Shown one piece after another: positions 18,587 through 27,963 of a DNA stretch of 57,530 bases; within the stretch, counting starts at the first letter, position 1; every line of letters starts with the position of its first letter. Below the pieces are notes generated by a model. It was not told the DNA's origin and did no database searches. It saw only the letters and a list, made by a program, of their open reading frames with translations. The translations under genes were made by a program, and so were the position numbers. Origin of the DNA: Bacteroidota bacterium (GTDB taxonomy: Bacteria > Bacteroidota > Bacteroidia > Bacteroidales > GCA-2711565); the NCBI GenBank assembly GCA_003353955.1, contig PIVJ01000009.1, forward strand, positions 1-57,530, written 5' to 3'.

Positions 18587-19372
18587 TTATTTGAAATATT
18601 TCAATTTCATTTCTTCTCCATCGAATACCGCATAAGAAAAATGGGTGATCCAATCTCCCAAAACCACAAGTTCAGCGTTGTTGGAAAGTAGATGCTGGGT
18701 GGGCTTGTGCATATGCCCGAATATGAAATAATTAATTTCGGGATGTTTGGCCAGCATATCTTTACTAAAATAGTACAGTGGCTCTTTTTCTATCGGAAGA
18801 TGATTTTCATGTTTCCCTTCTTTGGCGAGATTTGCTATTCGGCTTTTTTTGGAAAAATATAATCCCATACGTGCTCCTAAATCAGGATGCAACCATTTAA
18901 ATAACCATTGGTTTGGTTTGAATTCAAAAACCTTTTTAAGAATCTTATATCCCTTATCACCAGGGCCTAAACCATCGCCATGAGCAAGATAAAAAGTCTT
19001 ATTTCCAATTTTGGTTGTTAATGGATAACGATGTAATTGAATATTTAATTCCTCTTGTAAATAATTAAAAGCCCAAATGTCATGATTTCCTCGAAAGAGA
19101 TGAATATCAATGCCTGAATCGGTAATTTCGGCTAATTTGCCCAATAATCGAACAAACCCTTTTGGAACAACCGTTTTGTATTCGAACCAGAAATCAAATA
19201 CATCTCCCATTAAAAAGATGACGGAAGCATCTTTTTTAACTTCATCAAGCCATTGTACGAGTATTTTTTCCCGTACAAGACTTCTTTGATGATCCGGAAC
19301 GCCTAAATGAAAGTCTGATGCAAAATATATTTTAGCATCTGTGCTAAGAAGAATGTTTTCTTTTCTATCCAA
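18587..19372 (-). CDS. lpxH: UDP-2,3-diacylglucosamine diphosphatase
   Basis: A 261-residue calcineurin-like phosphoesterase. LpxH removes UMP from UDP-2,3-diacylglucosamine to give lipid X in lipid A synthesis. Metal-binding motifs are all present: ASDFHLG at residues 18-24, MGDVFDFWFE, RGNHDIW, LAHGDGLGPGD and GHMHKPTQH near the C-terminus. Length is typical for LpxH of this group. It lies 14 bases after the purine nucleoside phosphorylase gene and in the same minus-strand run as lpxK, so two lipid A steps share an operon here. Confidence 0.9.
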   Translation of the reverse strand: MDRKENILLSTDAKIYFASDFHLGVPDHQRSLVREKILVQWLDEVKKDASVIFLMGDVFDFWFEYKTVVPKGFVRLLGKLAEITDSGIDIHLFRGNHDIWAFNYLQEELNIQLHRYPLTTKIGNKTFYLAHGDGLGPGDKGYKILKKVFEFKPNQWLFKWLHPDLGARMGLYFSKKSRIANLAKEGKHENHLPIEKEPLYYFSKDMLAKHPEINYFIFGHMHKPTQHLLSNNAELVVLGDWITHFSYAVFDGEEMKLKYFK

Positions 19373-19386
19373 ACTCGTCTGTTTTG

Positions 19387-20196
19387 TTATATCGATTTGA
19401 GTAATTCCTTTATAATGATCGTCATTTGGGGTTCGGCAATACTTGCTGAGTCAATAACTTCCTGGTGAGAAATTTCTACAATTTTCCCTTCAGCACCTAA
19501 ATCCGAAATAACTGAAATAGCAAAACAAGGTAAACCCATATGCCTTGCAACAATAATCTCGGGTATTGTAGACATGCCTACTGCATCTGCCCCGAGGGTA
19601 TGAATGTATTTATATTCGGCGGGTGTTTCAAAAGTGGGCCCGGTAACGGCAGCATAAACTCCTTGTTGAAATTTTATGTTATGATGCCTTGCAATCTTTG
19701 TTGCTTCCTTAATCATTTTTTTGTCGTAGGCTTCACTCATATCAGGAAACCTTGGCCCCAATTCTTCAAAATTAATTCCAATTAATGGATTAGGCATTAG
19801 GTTAATATGGTCGGTAATTATCATTATGTCACCAACTTCAAAAGTTGGATTAACACCACCGCTCGCATTTGAAACCATTAACGTTTTAATACCTAGCTGC
19901 TTAAACACTCTAACCGGAAAAGTAAGTTCTTGCATGGAATAGCCTTCATAATAATGGAACCTTCCCTGCATTGCAACAACATTCTTGCCTCCAAGTTTTC
20001 CAAATATCATCCTACCCTGATGTCCTTTTACAGTAGAAACTGGAAAATTTGGAATGTCTTCATAAGAGATAGTGTGCTCAATCTCAATTTCATTAGTCAA
20101 TCCTCCCAATCCGGTTCCTAAAATGATTCCAATTTCAGGGCTAGTATTGATTTGTTGATTTATATAATTAACGGTTTGTTTTATAGTTTCCAACAT
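19387..20196 (-). CDS. punA: Purine nucleoside phosphorylase
   Basis: A 269-residue trimeric-type (family 2) purine nucleoside phosphorylase that splits guanosine or inosine with phosphate to base plus ribose 1-phosphate. The phosphate site GTGLGGL near residue 27, VKGHQGRMIFG, the NASGGVN motif near 115 and AVTGPTFETPAEY are present, as is the VGMSTIPEIIVARH segment. Its ATG lies 29 bases inside the end of lpxK, so translation is probably coupled. The placing between two lipid A genes is a recurrent Bacteroidota arrangement as I recall, without a known functional reason. Confidence 0.92.
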   Translation of the reverse strand: MLETIKQTVNYINQQINTSPEIGIILGTGLGGLTNEIEIEHTISYEDIPNFPVSTVKGHQGRMIFGKLGGKNVVAMQGRFHYYEGYSMQELTFPVRVFKQLGIKTLMVSNASGGVNPTFEVGDIMIITDHINLMPNPLIGINFEELGPRFPDMSEAYDKKMIKEATKIARHHNIKFQQGVYAAVTGPTFETPAEYKYIHTLGADAVGMSTIPEIIVARHMGLPCFAISVISDLGAEGKIVEISHQEVIDSASIAEPQMTIIIKELLKSI

Positions 20197-21232
20197 AAGA
20201 TAAGATTTGTTTATTAAACTCTATTTCTCCACCCATATGAAATTTTACTTCAATTGGAGAATAGAAAATCGGTAAGTCACGGATTTGATTAATTAAATTG
20301 GTTTTAATTATTCTCATCGCATCCTTTTCAGTCGTGATAATTATATTATTATTAGTATAGATGCTCGTATAAGTTTTTTTTATTTTCTCAATATCTTTCG
20401 AAGTGTATTTATGATGATCAGGGAAATCCATTACGACAAGTTCACTACAGAATCCTCTGAGATATTCTTGAAATGGATACGAATTTGCAATTCCTGAAAA
20501 TAATAAAATGGTGGAAAACCTTTGTTTGTCCAAATTGGCCTTTGTTCCTGGAAGTGGTACAAAGTCAGCGTTTCTTATATATGAGAAGTACAATTTTTGG
20601 TGTTCTTTAGGTTTAATGATCTCAGTTATCATGCGCTTAGTAATTGGAGAAAAGACAGGAGCTGTTTTGGTTATGATGATAATGTCGGCTCTTTCCGCAC
20701 CTGAACGAAATTCACGTAGTGTGCCAGTTGGAATTGTATGGTCATTCGTATAGAGTCTATGAAAATCGGTAAGCAATATCGAAATCCCGGGTTTGACAAA
20801 TCTGTGTTGGTAAGCATCATCTAATAAGATGCAATTTAATTTTGGAAACAAGTTGTTGAGAATTTTTATACCTCTACGCCTGAAAGCATCTACGCTCACT
20901 TCTGTTTTGTCAAACTTTTGTTTGAATTGCAACGATTCATCCCCAATATCAAAAAAAGTTGAGTCCTTATCGGCTAAAACAAATCCTTTTGATGTTCGAC
21001 CATACCCACGACTTAAGGTCGCTACTTTAAATTTATCCTGTAGTAATTTTATCAAATACTCAACATGAGGCGTTTTTCCGGTTCCCCCATAAGATAAGTT
21101 ACCAACTGAGATGGTGGGTATTCTATAGCTTTCTGAAGGTAATAATTTCCAGTCAAAAAGCATATTTCTTATTGACATAATCAGCCCGTATAAGCAAGCA
21201 ATTGGAAATAGTAATATCTTAATGATGTTCAT
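20168..21232 (-). CDS. lpxK: Tetraacyldisaccharide 4'-kinase
   Basis: A 354-residue membrane-associated kinase that phosphorylates the 4' position of the lipid A disaccharide precursor. An N-terminal hydrophobic anchor is followed by SVGNLSYGGTGKTPHVEYL, which holds Walker A GGTGKT at about residues 49-54, SRGYGRTSKG, DDAYQHRFV with the family's DDxxQHR motif, and ITEKDAMRI read here as ITTEKDAMRI near the C-terminus. Length is normal. It is the first gene of the minus-strand unit lpxK-PNP-lpxH and diverges from the Nif3-like gene. Confidence 0.94.
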   Translation of the reverse strand: MNIIKILLFPIACLYGLIMSIRNMLFDWKLLPSESYRIPTISVGNLSYGGTGKTPHVEYLIKLLQDKFKVATLSRGYGRTSKGFVLADKDSTFFDIGDESLQFKQKFDKTEVSVDAFRRRGIKILNNLFPKLNCILLDDAYQHRFVKPGISILLTDFHRLYTNDHTIPTGTLREFRSGAERADIIIITKTAPVFSPITKRMITEIIKPKEHQKLYFSYIRNADFVPLPGTKANLDKQRFSTILLFSGIANSYPFQEYLRGFCSELVVMDFPDHHKYTSKDIEKIKKTYTSIYTNNNIIITTEKDAMRIIKTNLINQIRDLPIFYSPIEVKFHMGGEIEFNKQILSYVGNYKTNR

Positions 21233-21326
21233 AGCTTAAAATTACAAAGTATTCTTTAAAAAGCAACAGTAAAAAAAGCCTGTAGAAAGCCTTTCAAGTT
21301 TACTGTTTTCAATGTAAATTTTGTTA

Positions 21327-21334
21327 TACCTTTG
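21327..21334 (+). promoter_or_regulatory. -7 box ahead of the Nif3-like gene
   Basis: TACCTTTG matches TAnnTTTG exactly; TTTT at 21306-21309 sits 17 bases upstream as a weak -33 element. The ATG follows 23 bases later. Confidence 0.45.
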
Positions 21335-21356
21335 ATTTAAATCTGAAATAAAAAGT

Positions 21357-22451
21357 ATGAAGTTAGCTAAAATCACGCAATTATTAGAGGAATTCGCTCC
21401 ATTATCATTACAAGAACATTATGATAATTCGGGATTAATGATTGGAAACCCAACGGATGAGATACGAAGTGCCTTAATTTGTATTGATATCACAGAGGAA
21501 GTTATTGATGAAGCAAAATCTGGCGGTTTTAACCTAATAATTTCACATCATCCGCTTATATTTAAAGAAATTAAAAAGTTAAATAAGAAACCCGGTGTTG
21601 AGCAAATAATTGTCGATTGCATTAAGAATGATATTGCGATTTATGCGATGCATACTAATGTGGACAATATTAAATCTGGAGTAAATGGTGTTATCGCCGA
21701 TAAAATAGGTCTCATTAACACCTCAACGCTAAGTGAGAAGAGTGGATTATTTCGTAAGTTGGTGACCTTTTGCCCGGCGAAAAATGCCGAAAAACTAAGA
21801 TCTGCATTATTCGAACAGGGTGCTGGTCAACAGGGAAATTATGATTGTTGTTCATTTAATATGACTGGTACCGGAACTTTTAAAGGAAATGATAACGCGA
21901 AGCCATTCATTGGTGAAAAAAATATAAGGCAAACTGAGCAAGAAATTCGGATTGAAACAATCTATCCTGTTCATAAAGAGAAAAGCATTTTGAGTGCTTT
22001 AATAAATACTCATCCTTATGAGGAAGTGGCGTATGATATATTTACACTAGAAAACACATACAACGAATTTGGTGCCGGAATAATTGGAGAACTCAATGAG
22101 GAGATTGGAGAGATCGCATTTCTAAAAAAGCTTAAAACTGTATTTGGTGTTAAAATAGTTAAGCATAGTACCCTATTAAATAAACCCATCAAAAAAGTAG
22201 CCGTTTGTGGTGGATCGGGCAGCTTTCTGATTTCAGTTGCCAAAGCCAGAGAAGCTGATATTTTTATTAGTGGTGATATTAAATATCATGATTTTTTTGA
22301 AGCTCATAATAAACTACTGATAGCAGACATTGGGCACTACGAAAGTGAACAATTTACAAAAGAGTTAATCCATACAATTCTTATTAAAAAATTCCCTAAC
22401 TTTGCACTCCGAATTTCAGAAATAAATACTAATCCTATTCAATACTATTAA
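21357..22451 (+). CDS. Nif3-like dinuclear metal centre protein
   Basis: A 364-residue Nif3/YbgI-type protein (NGG1-interacting factor 3 family), a hexameric ring with a two-metal centre per subunit. Metal ligands appear in ISHHPLIFKEIK near residue 64, MHTNVDN near 102, and IADIGHYESEQF near the C-terminus. The long form is seen: a PII-like domain is inserted in the middle (about residues 130-235, with HPYEEVAYDIF). E. coli YbgI is shorter (about 247). GTP cyclohydrolase activity has been proposed for relatives, but the function is not settled. It lies 11 bases before the zinc-ribbon gene, a common pairing. Confidence 0.9.
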   Translation: MKLAKITQLLEEFAPLSLQEHYDNSGLMIGNPTDEIRSALICIDITEEVIDEAKSGGFNLIISHHPLIFKEIKKLNKKPGVEQIIVDCIKNDIAIYAMHTNVDNIKSGVNGVIADKIGLINTSTLSEKSGLFRKLVTFCPAKNAEKLRSALFEQGAGQQGNYDCCSFNMTGTGTFKGNDNAKPFIGEKNIRQTEQEIRIETIYPVHKEKSILSALINTHPYEEVAYDIFTLENTYNEFGAGIIGELNEEIGEIAFLKKLKTVFGVKIVKHSTLLNKPIKKVAVCGGSGSFLISVAKAREADIFISGDIKYHDFFEAHNKLLIADIGHYESEQFTKELIHTILIKKFPNFALRISEINTNPIQYY

Positions 22452-22462
22452 ATTTATTTAAA

Positions 22463-23314
22463 ATGGCAAAAGCAGAAAAGGCAAAAAGTAGTAAAGCTGT
22501 AAAAGAGACTAAGAAGGTTGAGAAATCATCACCCAAAAAAAGCACTGCTACCGCTAATGAATCTGAAGAGAATCTTCAGGTTACTATTGAAAAAAAATTA
22601 GCAGCTTTATATAACTTACAACTAATTGATTCGCACATCGATAAAATTAGAATCGTAAGGGGTGAACTGCCTTTAGAAGTTCAAGATTTAGAAGATGAAA
22701 TTGCAGGTTTGGAAACAAGAATTGAGAAATTTGTGTTAGAAGTGGAAGAATTTGATACTCAGGCGGGTGAGAAAGGGGATGCGATCAAGGACAGCCATGT
22801 GTTAATGAAGAAATATCAAGATCAACAGATGAATGTACGAAACAACCGCGAATATGATTCCTTGACAAAAGAAGTAGAATTTCAGAATCTTGAGATACAA
22901 TTAAATGAGAAGAGAATAAAAGAATACACTTTCAAACAGGAATCAATAAAAACTGAAATTGAAAAATCTCAGGCTATATTAGAAGAGAGAAAGAATGATT
23001 TAGACATAAAGAAAAATGAATTGTCTGATATCATTATTGAAACAGAGAATGAAGAAAAAGAGCTTCAAACCAAGTCAGAAGCTAATCAGAAATATGTTGA
23101 TGATCGACTTGTAGTAGCGTATCAGCGTATTAGAGAAAATGCACGAAATGGATTAGCTGTTGTTCAAATCGAAAGAGATGCTTGTGGCGGGTGTTTCAAT
23201 AAAATTCCACCTCAACATCAATTAGATATACGTATGCATAAAAAGATTATTGTATGTGAGTATTGTGGACGAATTTTAGTTGATCTTGAGATTGCGGAAG
23301 TTGCAAGCAAATAG
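22463..23314 (+). CDS. Coiled-coil protein with C-terminal C4 zinc ribbon
   Basis: A 283-residue protein. The first 38 residues are rich in Lys, Ala and Ser; residues about 50-235 form long helices with heptad character, likely a coiled-coil hairpin; the C-terminus has CGGC and, 20 residues on, CEYC, which together make a zinc ribbon. This layout is that of the CT398/HP0958-like family (YacF in older naming), some of which bind flagellar or RNA polymerase sigma-54 proteins in other phyla. No flagellar genes are expected here, so the role is unknown. A strong terminator follows at 23332. Confidence 0.85.
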   Translation: MAKAEKAKSSKAVKETKKVEKSSPKKSTATANESEENLQVTIEKKLAALYNLQLIDSHIDKIRIVRGELPLEVQDLEDEIAGLETRIEKFVLEVEEFDTQAGEKGDAIKDSHVLMKKYQDQQMNVRNNREYDSLTKEVEFQNLEIQLNEKRIKEYTFKQESIKTEIEKSQAILEERKNDLDIKKNELSDIIIETENEEKELQTKSEANQKYVDDRLVVAYQRIRENARNGLAVVQIERDACGGCFNKIPPQHQLDIRMHKKIIVCEYCGRILVDLEIAEVASK

Positions 23315-23331
23315 AACTACTCAAGAATATT

Positions 23332-23371
23332 AAAAGAGGGGCTGGTTTTTCCAGCCCCTCTTTTATTTTAG
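23332..23371. terminator. Strong bidirectional terminator
   Basis: A perfect 14-base-pair stem (AAAAGAGGGGCTGG with CCAGCCCCTCTTTT) around a TTTTT loop, followed by a T-rich stretch. The A-rich start of the stem makes it work on both strands, and it lies between the zinc-ribbon gene and the convergent barrel gene. Confidence 0.93.
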
Positions 23372-23385
23372 TCAAAGAATTTATA

Positions 23386-24867
23386 CTAAAATCTGAAACC
23401 GTAAGTCATCAGAATATTGGAATGTTTAAAATTATTAACGGTCTTATTCGCGTTAACATTTCCGTAACCATACAAATAATAGTCTTCACTTTGTTTGGTT
23501 AAAACCCAAGCCAAGTCGAAATAAAAATTTCGATCTTTATATCCCAAGCCTAAAGAGCAGGAAGATGTTGACCCGTTATTTATGTTATTTTTAAATGGGC
23601 TTCCATAATAATTATATCCACCTCTAAAACTAAGATTCTGCACTCTCCATTCGGTTCCTAGTCTAATATTATTGGTAGAAGTATAGGTTGATCTTATCTC
23701 ATCATTTTCTACTTGAAATTTGTAATCAGGTGCATTTAGCTTTGCAGCAGCATAATCAACTAATTCGTATTCAGCACTAATAAGTCCGTAATTTTGAATG
23801 ATGAATGCAACGCTTGCAATGGCTCGAAATGGAGTAGTTAATTCATATTCATAAAAACCTCGCGGAGAATTATTTTTTTCATCGTCGTAGTCGTCCCAGG
23901 TTGAGGAAATTGAAACATCCCATTCATCTTGCATTTGTGTATAGAAAGTTGGTGTGTGAATTGCCATCCCAAACCGGAACCAATCAGAAAGTTTGTAGAT
24001 GGCTCCTAATTTAAGAGTGAATCCGGTACCATTTGTGTTCAGTCTGTCGCGAATAACCACAGATCTGTAGGTTGAATCAGGAATATTTTCTTGCAATGCA
24101 TCTTCAGTGTAAATACTACTTTCATTATAATTAAAATATGGAACACCCAAGGTAGCCCCAATATATAAGCGGTTGTCATAATTTGCGCCAAATGTAACTG
24201 TTATTTCATTAAGCGATCCCCAAGTTTCTATTAATTTCCCTTGAAAAACTCCACCTGGAGGACTTGTACCGAAGTATTGATCTGAGTTGTCGATATTATT
24301 TATTAAAAATGACCACCATGCTGGGTTTAAATCGTAAGAATAATCGCCATAATAATCATTCTCAATATCATCCACACTAATTCCATTGGCTAGTTCAGCA
24401 TAGAAATCGGCAATAGAATGTGCTGTATTCGATCCGGATATATATATTCTGTTATTAAAACTCTTTAATTGATTAATACCAAAACCAAACTGGACATTTT
24501 TCCATTTTCCATGGGTCTCAATATTTAGATAATCTTTTGTTAAAACAACTCCAACATTAGCCAATCCTGCATTTAATCTTGAATCACTTCCAAAATTTCC
24601 GTTATATACTGACTCAGTAGTTGAATAAATTATTGAAGAAGATACGTTAAAATCTGAAGCATTAAATAGTCCGATTCCGGCTGGGTTAGTACTAAAAGTT
24701 GAAGTGTTGGCTCCAAGTGCCCCAAAGGCACCACCCATGCTCATATATCTTGCATTTCCACCATTTAATGTAAATGAGTAACGCAGAGCATCAACAGAAC
24801 CCTGGGTATAAGTTAGCTTGATAATAAAGAAAAACAAGATGTAAAATAATATTCTTTTCATAATCAT
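23386..24867 (-). CDS. OmpP1/FadL-type outer membrane barrel protein
   Basis: A 493-residue protein with a signal peptide (residues 1-22, ending YTQG) and a mature part rich in alternating strands. The segment NARYMSMGGAFGALGANTS followed by NPAGIGLF is the N-terminal hallmark of the FadL/OmpP1/toluene-transport family as it appears in Bacteroidota. The last residues, NILMTYGFRF, end in the phenylalanine needed by the BAM insertion machinery. FadL proteins pass hydrophobic compounds through the outer membrane, but the substrate here cannot be told. It lies 39 bases after the Ser-rich lipoprotein gene and may share its transcript. Confidence 0.82.
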   Translation of the reverse strand: MIMKRILFYILFFFIIKLTYTQGSVDALRYSFTLNGGNARYMSMGGAFGALGANTSTFSTNPAGIGLFNASDFNVSSSIIYSTTESVYNGNFGSDSRLNAGLANVGVVLTKDYLNIETHGKWKNVQFGFGINQLKSFNNRIYISGSNTAHSIADFYAELANGISVDDIENDYYGDYSYDLNPAWWSFLINNIDNSDQYFGTSPPGGVFQGKLIETWGSLNEITVTFGANYDNRLYIGATLGVPYFNYNESSIYTEDALQENIPDSTYRSVVIRDRLNTNGTGFTLKLGAIYKLSDWFRFGMAIHTPTFYTQMQDEWDVSISSTWDDYDDEKNNSPRGFYEYELTTPFRAIASVAFIIQNYGLISAEYELVDYAAAKLNAPDYKFQVENDEIRSTYTSTNNIRLGTEWRVQNLSFRGGYNYYGSPFKNNINNGSTSSCSLGLGYKDRNFYFDLAWVLTKQSEDYYLYGYGNVNANKTVNNFKHSNILMTYGFRF

Positions 24868-24906
24868 AATAATAATAATAAATTAAAACTAATCGATACT
24901 TATTTG

Positions 24907-26385
24907 TTAGCGTTTACCTCTGGAGCCTGATGATGATCTACTAGAACCTGATGATGATCCACTGGAACTTGATGATGATCCACTTGATCTTGATCCGGAA
25001 GAAACACTTTTGCTACTAGATGAACTTGATCTTGATGGTGAAGAAAAAGAGCGATTGTTGGATGATCTGGCAGGTGATGAATATGATCGTTGCCCTGAAG
25101 ATCGAACTGAAGTCGATACACTCCGATTGTTTGATTTTGTAGGGCTTGTATAAAGTTTATTTGATCGAGCAGGTGATGTCATCACTCTTTTTAATGATCT
25201 AACAACATTTGGCCGACCATTAGAAGATTGTGAACTCATTCTGGCATTAGGACTTGTAATACTCCTTCTAGAGTTTATTTGTTTGTTAGTTGCAGTTCTG
25301 GCGTTGGGAGTATTATACGTGTTTGGCTTACTATATTTCTGTACAGGCTTTTGATATCTCTGTATAGATTTAGTTGTGCTCTGTTGATTCAACCTTCTTG
25401 TATTAACAGTTTTAGCATCAGAGGATTTTAAAGATTTGCTAAATGAACGTTCTTGGTTTTTCTGTATTTGACCTGATCCCTCACCACTATTTAATCTGTT
25501 GTAAGGCAAATTCGCTTTTAAACCGGTACCAGCCGATCCATTACTCAATATTTTATTACTTCTATTTCTTCCAGTATTTGGTGTTCCAAGAGAGAGTGAT
25601 TTATTCCCAAAAGATTTAGTGTTTCGCTGATCTCCCCTTTGGTTGTTAATTTTGCTTCTATCTTGCCGGGAAGCCATTGTTCTTTGTTCATACATTTCTC
25701 CGAATGAATTTTGACTTCTGTTAGGTCTGTTATAGACACGGCCAAGTGTTGGGCGATGTCCATAATTATTTCTATAATAGTATGAGTAACGATCTAAACT
25801 ATTGTAGTAATATCCATGCCCATACCCATACCCATAGTAAGGAGTATAACCACCAAAGCCAAAACCATACTGTCCGTAATTAGGCCATCCATAATTATAA
25901 TATGGCCATCCCATGCCGTAACCACTAAATCCCCATCCATAGTTCCCATAAAAATTTCCAGACCAGCCAGCATATTCATAGGGTAGCATCCAGCCTGTAT
26001 TCAAATAAATGCTTGATCCCCATGCATAAGGATTTGATTCATACCAATACATATTGGTAAAGTAATTATTATAATAGCCAAAACTATAATATGGGCGATG
26101 GAATCGTCGGAGCCTGGCAGAAAAAAGAAAATTATAGTAGGCATCGAAGTCGTTAAAATACTCAGGATATTCTTCCTGATATATTTCTTGTGAATCCTCT
26201 TCAGTATATTCAGAATCATATTCATCCTCATATACTTCCATCTCATTATAATCCGGGTTGTTAGCAATTACTTGATCTTGACCGTTGTAATAAACGTCGT
26301 CATATGGTATTGAACTATAATAAATAGTTGAACAAGCGGATAAGAAGAGAATTGGTATGCTGAATAGAGCTAATTTAGTTTTCAT
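24907..26385 (-). CDS. Tyr/Gly-rich lipoprotein with Ser-rich tail, function unknown
   Basis: The ATG at 26385 gives 492 residues with a clear lipoprotein signal (LFLSAC, cysteine 18) and is preceded by AAGGAGG, a strong Shine-Dalgarno rare in this window; the longer frame upstream is rejected. The mature part falls into an acidic stretch (EDEYDSEYTEED), a segment very rich in Tyr, Gly, Trp and Asn (about residues 95-225), a basic Asn/Arg/Ser region, and a tail of almost only Ser, Gly and Arg. I know no family with a defined function; similar low-complexity lipoproteins occur in Bacteroidota. It may be a surface or envelope structural protein. Codon use in the tail is repetitive (21-base repeats). 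Confidence 0.7.
   Translation of the reverse strand: MKTKLALFSIPILFLSACSTIYYSSIPYDDVYYNGQDQVIANNPDYNEMEVYEDEYDSEYTEEDSQEIYQEEYPEYFNDFDAYYNFLFSARLRRFHRPYYSFGYYNNYFTNMYWYESNPYAWGSSIYLNTGWMLPYEYAGWSGNFYGNYGWGFSGYGMGWPYYNYGWPNYGQYGFGFGGYTPYYGYGYGHGYYYNSLDRYSYYYRNNYGHRPTLGRVYNRPNRSQNSFGEMYEQRTMASRQDRSKINNQRGDQRNTKSFGNKSLSLGTPNTGRNRSNKILSNGSAGTGLKANLPYNRLNSGEGSGQIQKNQERSFSKSLKSSDAKTVNTRRLNQQSTTKSIQRYQKPVQKYSKPNTYNTPNARTATNKQINSRRSITSPNARMSSQSSNGRPNVVRSLKRVMTSPARSNKLYTSPTKSNNRSVSTSVRSSGQRSYSSPARSSNNRSFSSPSRSSSSSSKSVSSGSRSSGSSSSSSGSSSGSSRSSSGSRGKR
24926..24988. repeat. Three 21-base tandem repeats in the Ser-rich tail
   Basis: Three consecutive copies of a 21-base unit with few differences, starting CCTGATGATGATC, encode SSSG-type repeats at the end of the lipoprotein on the minus strand. 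Such units can gain or lose copies without shifting the frame. Confidence 0.8.
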
Positions 26386-26393
26386 TGTTTGTT

Positions 26394-26400
26394 CCTCCTT
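26394..26400 (-). promoter_or_regulatory. Strong Shine-Dalgarno deciding the lipoprotein start
   Basis: AAGGAGG on the minus strand, eight bases before the ATG at 26385. Most genes here lack such a strong match, so it suggests high translation and fixes the start. Confidence 0.7.
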
Positions 26401-26470
26401 CAATATTTTATTATTTTTGCCATTAAGCAATATGTTATAAAAACAAGCAAATACTATACCAAACCAAAAA

Positions 26471-27943
26471 ATGGCAAAAAATTTTACTACACGCGAAGAG
26501 AATTATTCCCAGTGGTATAATGAACTTGTGACCAAAGCTGATTTAGCTGAAAACTCAGCAGTTAGAGGGTGCATGGTCATTAAACCTTATGGGTATGCAA
26601 TATGGGAAAAGATGCAGGCTGCAATGGATAAAATGTTTAAAGATACCGGGCATGAGAATGCATACTTTCCGCTGTTTATACCAAAATCATTTTTTAATAA
26701 AGAGGCCAGTCATGTGAAGGGATTTGCTAAAGAGTGTGCTGTTGTTACGCATTATCGATTAAAATCATCTGAAGATGGGAAAGGTATTGTTGTTGATGAA
26801 GATGCAAAACTTGAAGAAGAGTTAATTCTCAGACCTACATCGGAAACCGTCATCTGGGATACCTATCGAAAATGGATTCAATCTTATCGGGATTTGCCAA
26901 TTTTGATAAATCAATGGGCTAACGTGGTTAGATGGGAAATGAGAACGCGATTATTTTTAAGAACTACAGAGTTCCTTTGGCAGGAGGGACATACAGCTCA
27001 TGAAACTAGTGAGGAAGCAGTAGAAGAAACATTAAAGATGTTGGATATATATGCAGATTTTGCAGAAAACTGGATGGCTGTTCCGGTATTAAAAGGGCTA
27101 AAATCACCGGTTGAGAAATTCGCCGGTGCTGTTGATACCTATTGCATTGAAGCGTTAATGCAAGATGGTAAAGCATTACAATCAGGAACTTCACACTTTC
27201 TGGGTCAGAATTTTGCGAAGGCGTTTGATGTTAAATATCTATCTAAAGAAAATAAACTTGAATACGTTTGGGCAACAAGTTGGGGAGTGTCAACCCGATT
27301 GATGGGTGCATTGGTCATGGCTCATTCAGATGACAAAGGATTAGTGTTACCTCCTAAGCTAGCTCCAATTCAAGTGGTGATAATTCCGATTTATAAAGAG
27401 CCTGATCAACTCGAGCAAATCACTGAAAAGGTAAAAATTATAAAAGAGAATCTTGAGACGAAAGATATATCGGTGAAATATGATGATCGGGATACCTATA
27501 AACCCGGCTGGAAGTTTTCGGAATACGAATTTAAAGGTGTCCCAATTCGATTAGCAATTGGACCAAGAGATCTTGAAAATGGATCAATTGAACTGGCACG
27601 AAGAGATACGCTGAAAAAAGAAATACTCCCAATAGAAGGCATTGAAAATGTTATCAAAAAACTGTTGAAAGAGATACAAGATAATATGTTTGAGAAAGCA
27701 TTAAAATTCAGGGAAGAAAATACTTTTGAGGTGGATACATGGGATGAATTTAAAGCGAAAATTACAGAAGGTGGCTTTGTTATGGCTCATTGGGATGGAA
27801 CTCCTGAAACGGAATTAAAGATAAAAGAGGAAACAAAAGCCACTATTCGTACGATTCCTTTAAATAATCCACAGGAAGTTGGGAAATGTATATATTCCGG
27901 TAAACCTTCGACAGAAAGAGTGGTTTTTGCAAAAGCGTATTAG
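26471..27943 (+). CDS. proS: Prolyl-tRNA synthetase (archaeal/eukaryote-like type)
   Basis: A 490-residue class II synthetase that charges tRNA-Pro. It starts with [16 protein letters not shown] and ends [20 protein letters not shown] (seen in two parts), both typical of the archaeal/eukaryote-like ProRS found in Bacteroidota. Motif 2 lies in [22 protein letters not shown]-type sequence near residue 155-175 and motif 3 in [14 protein letters not shown] near 275. It lacks the long editing insertion of the E. coli type (572 residues). The mazG gene follows 20 bases downstream; the gene is divergent from the lipoprotein. Confidence 0.96.
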   Translation: MAKNFTTREENYSQWYNELVTKADLAENSAVRGCMVIKPYGYAIWEKMQAAMDKMFKDTGHENAYFPLFIPKSFFNKEASHVKGFAKECAVVTHYRLKSSEDGKGIVVDEDAKLEEELILRPTSETVIWDTYRKWIQSYRDLPILINQWANVVRWEMRTRLFLRTTEFLWQEGHTAHETSEEAVEETLKMLDIYADFAENWMAVPVLKGLKSPVEKFAGAVDTYCIEALMQDGKALQSGTSHFLGQNFAKAFDVKYLSKENKLEYVWATSWGVSTRLMGALVMAHSDDKGLVLPPKLAPIQVVIIPIYKEPDQLEQITEKVKIIKENLETKDISVKYDDRDTYKPGWKFSEYEFKGVPIRLAIGPRDLENGSIELARRDTLKKEILPIEGIENVIKKLLKEIQDNMFEKALKFREENTFEVDTWDEFKAKITEGGFVMAHWDGTPETELKIKEETKATIRTIPLNNPQEVGKCIYSGKPSTERVVFAKAY

Positions 27944-27963
27944 TCTCTTTTAAATCAAAAATA

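Noticed and set aside
24900-25121. Minus-strand open frame of His-Gln-Asp repeats
   Set aside because: It is a second frame of the Ser-rich tandem repeat in the lipoprotein gene; the repeats make any frame look periodic.
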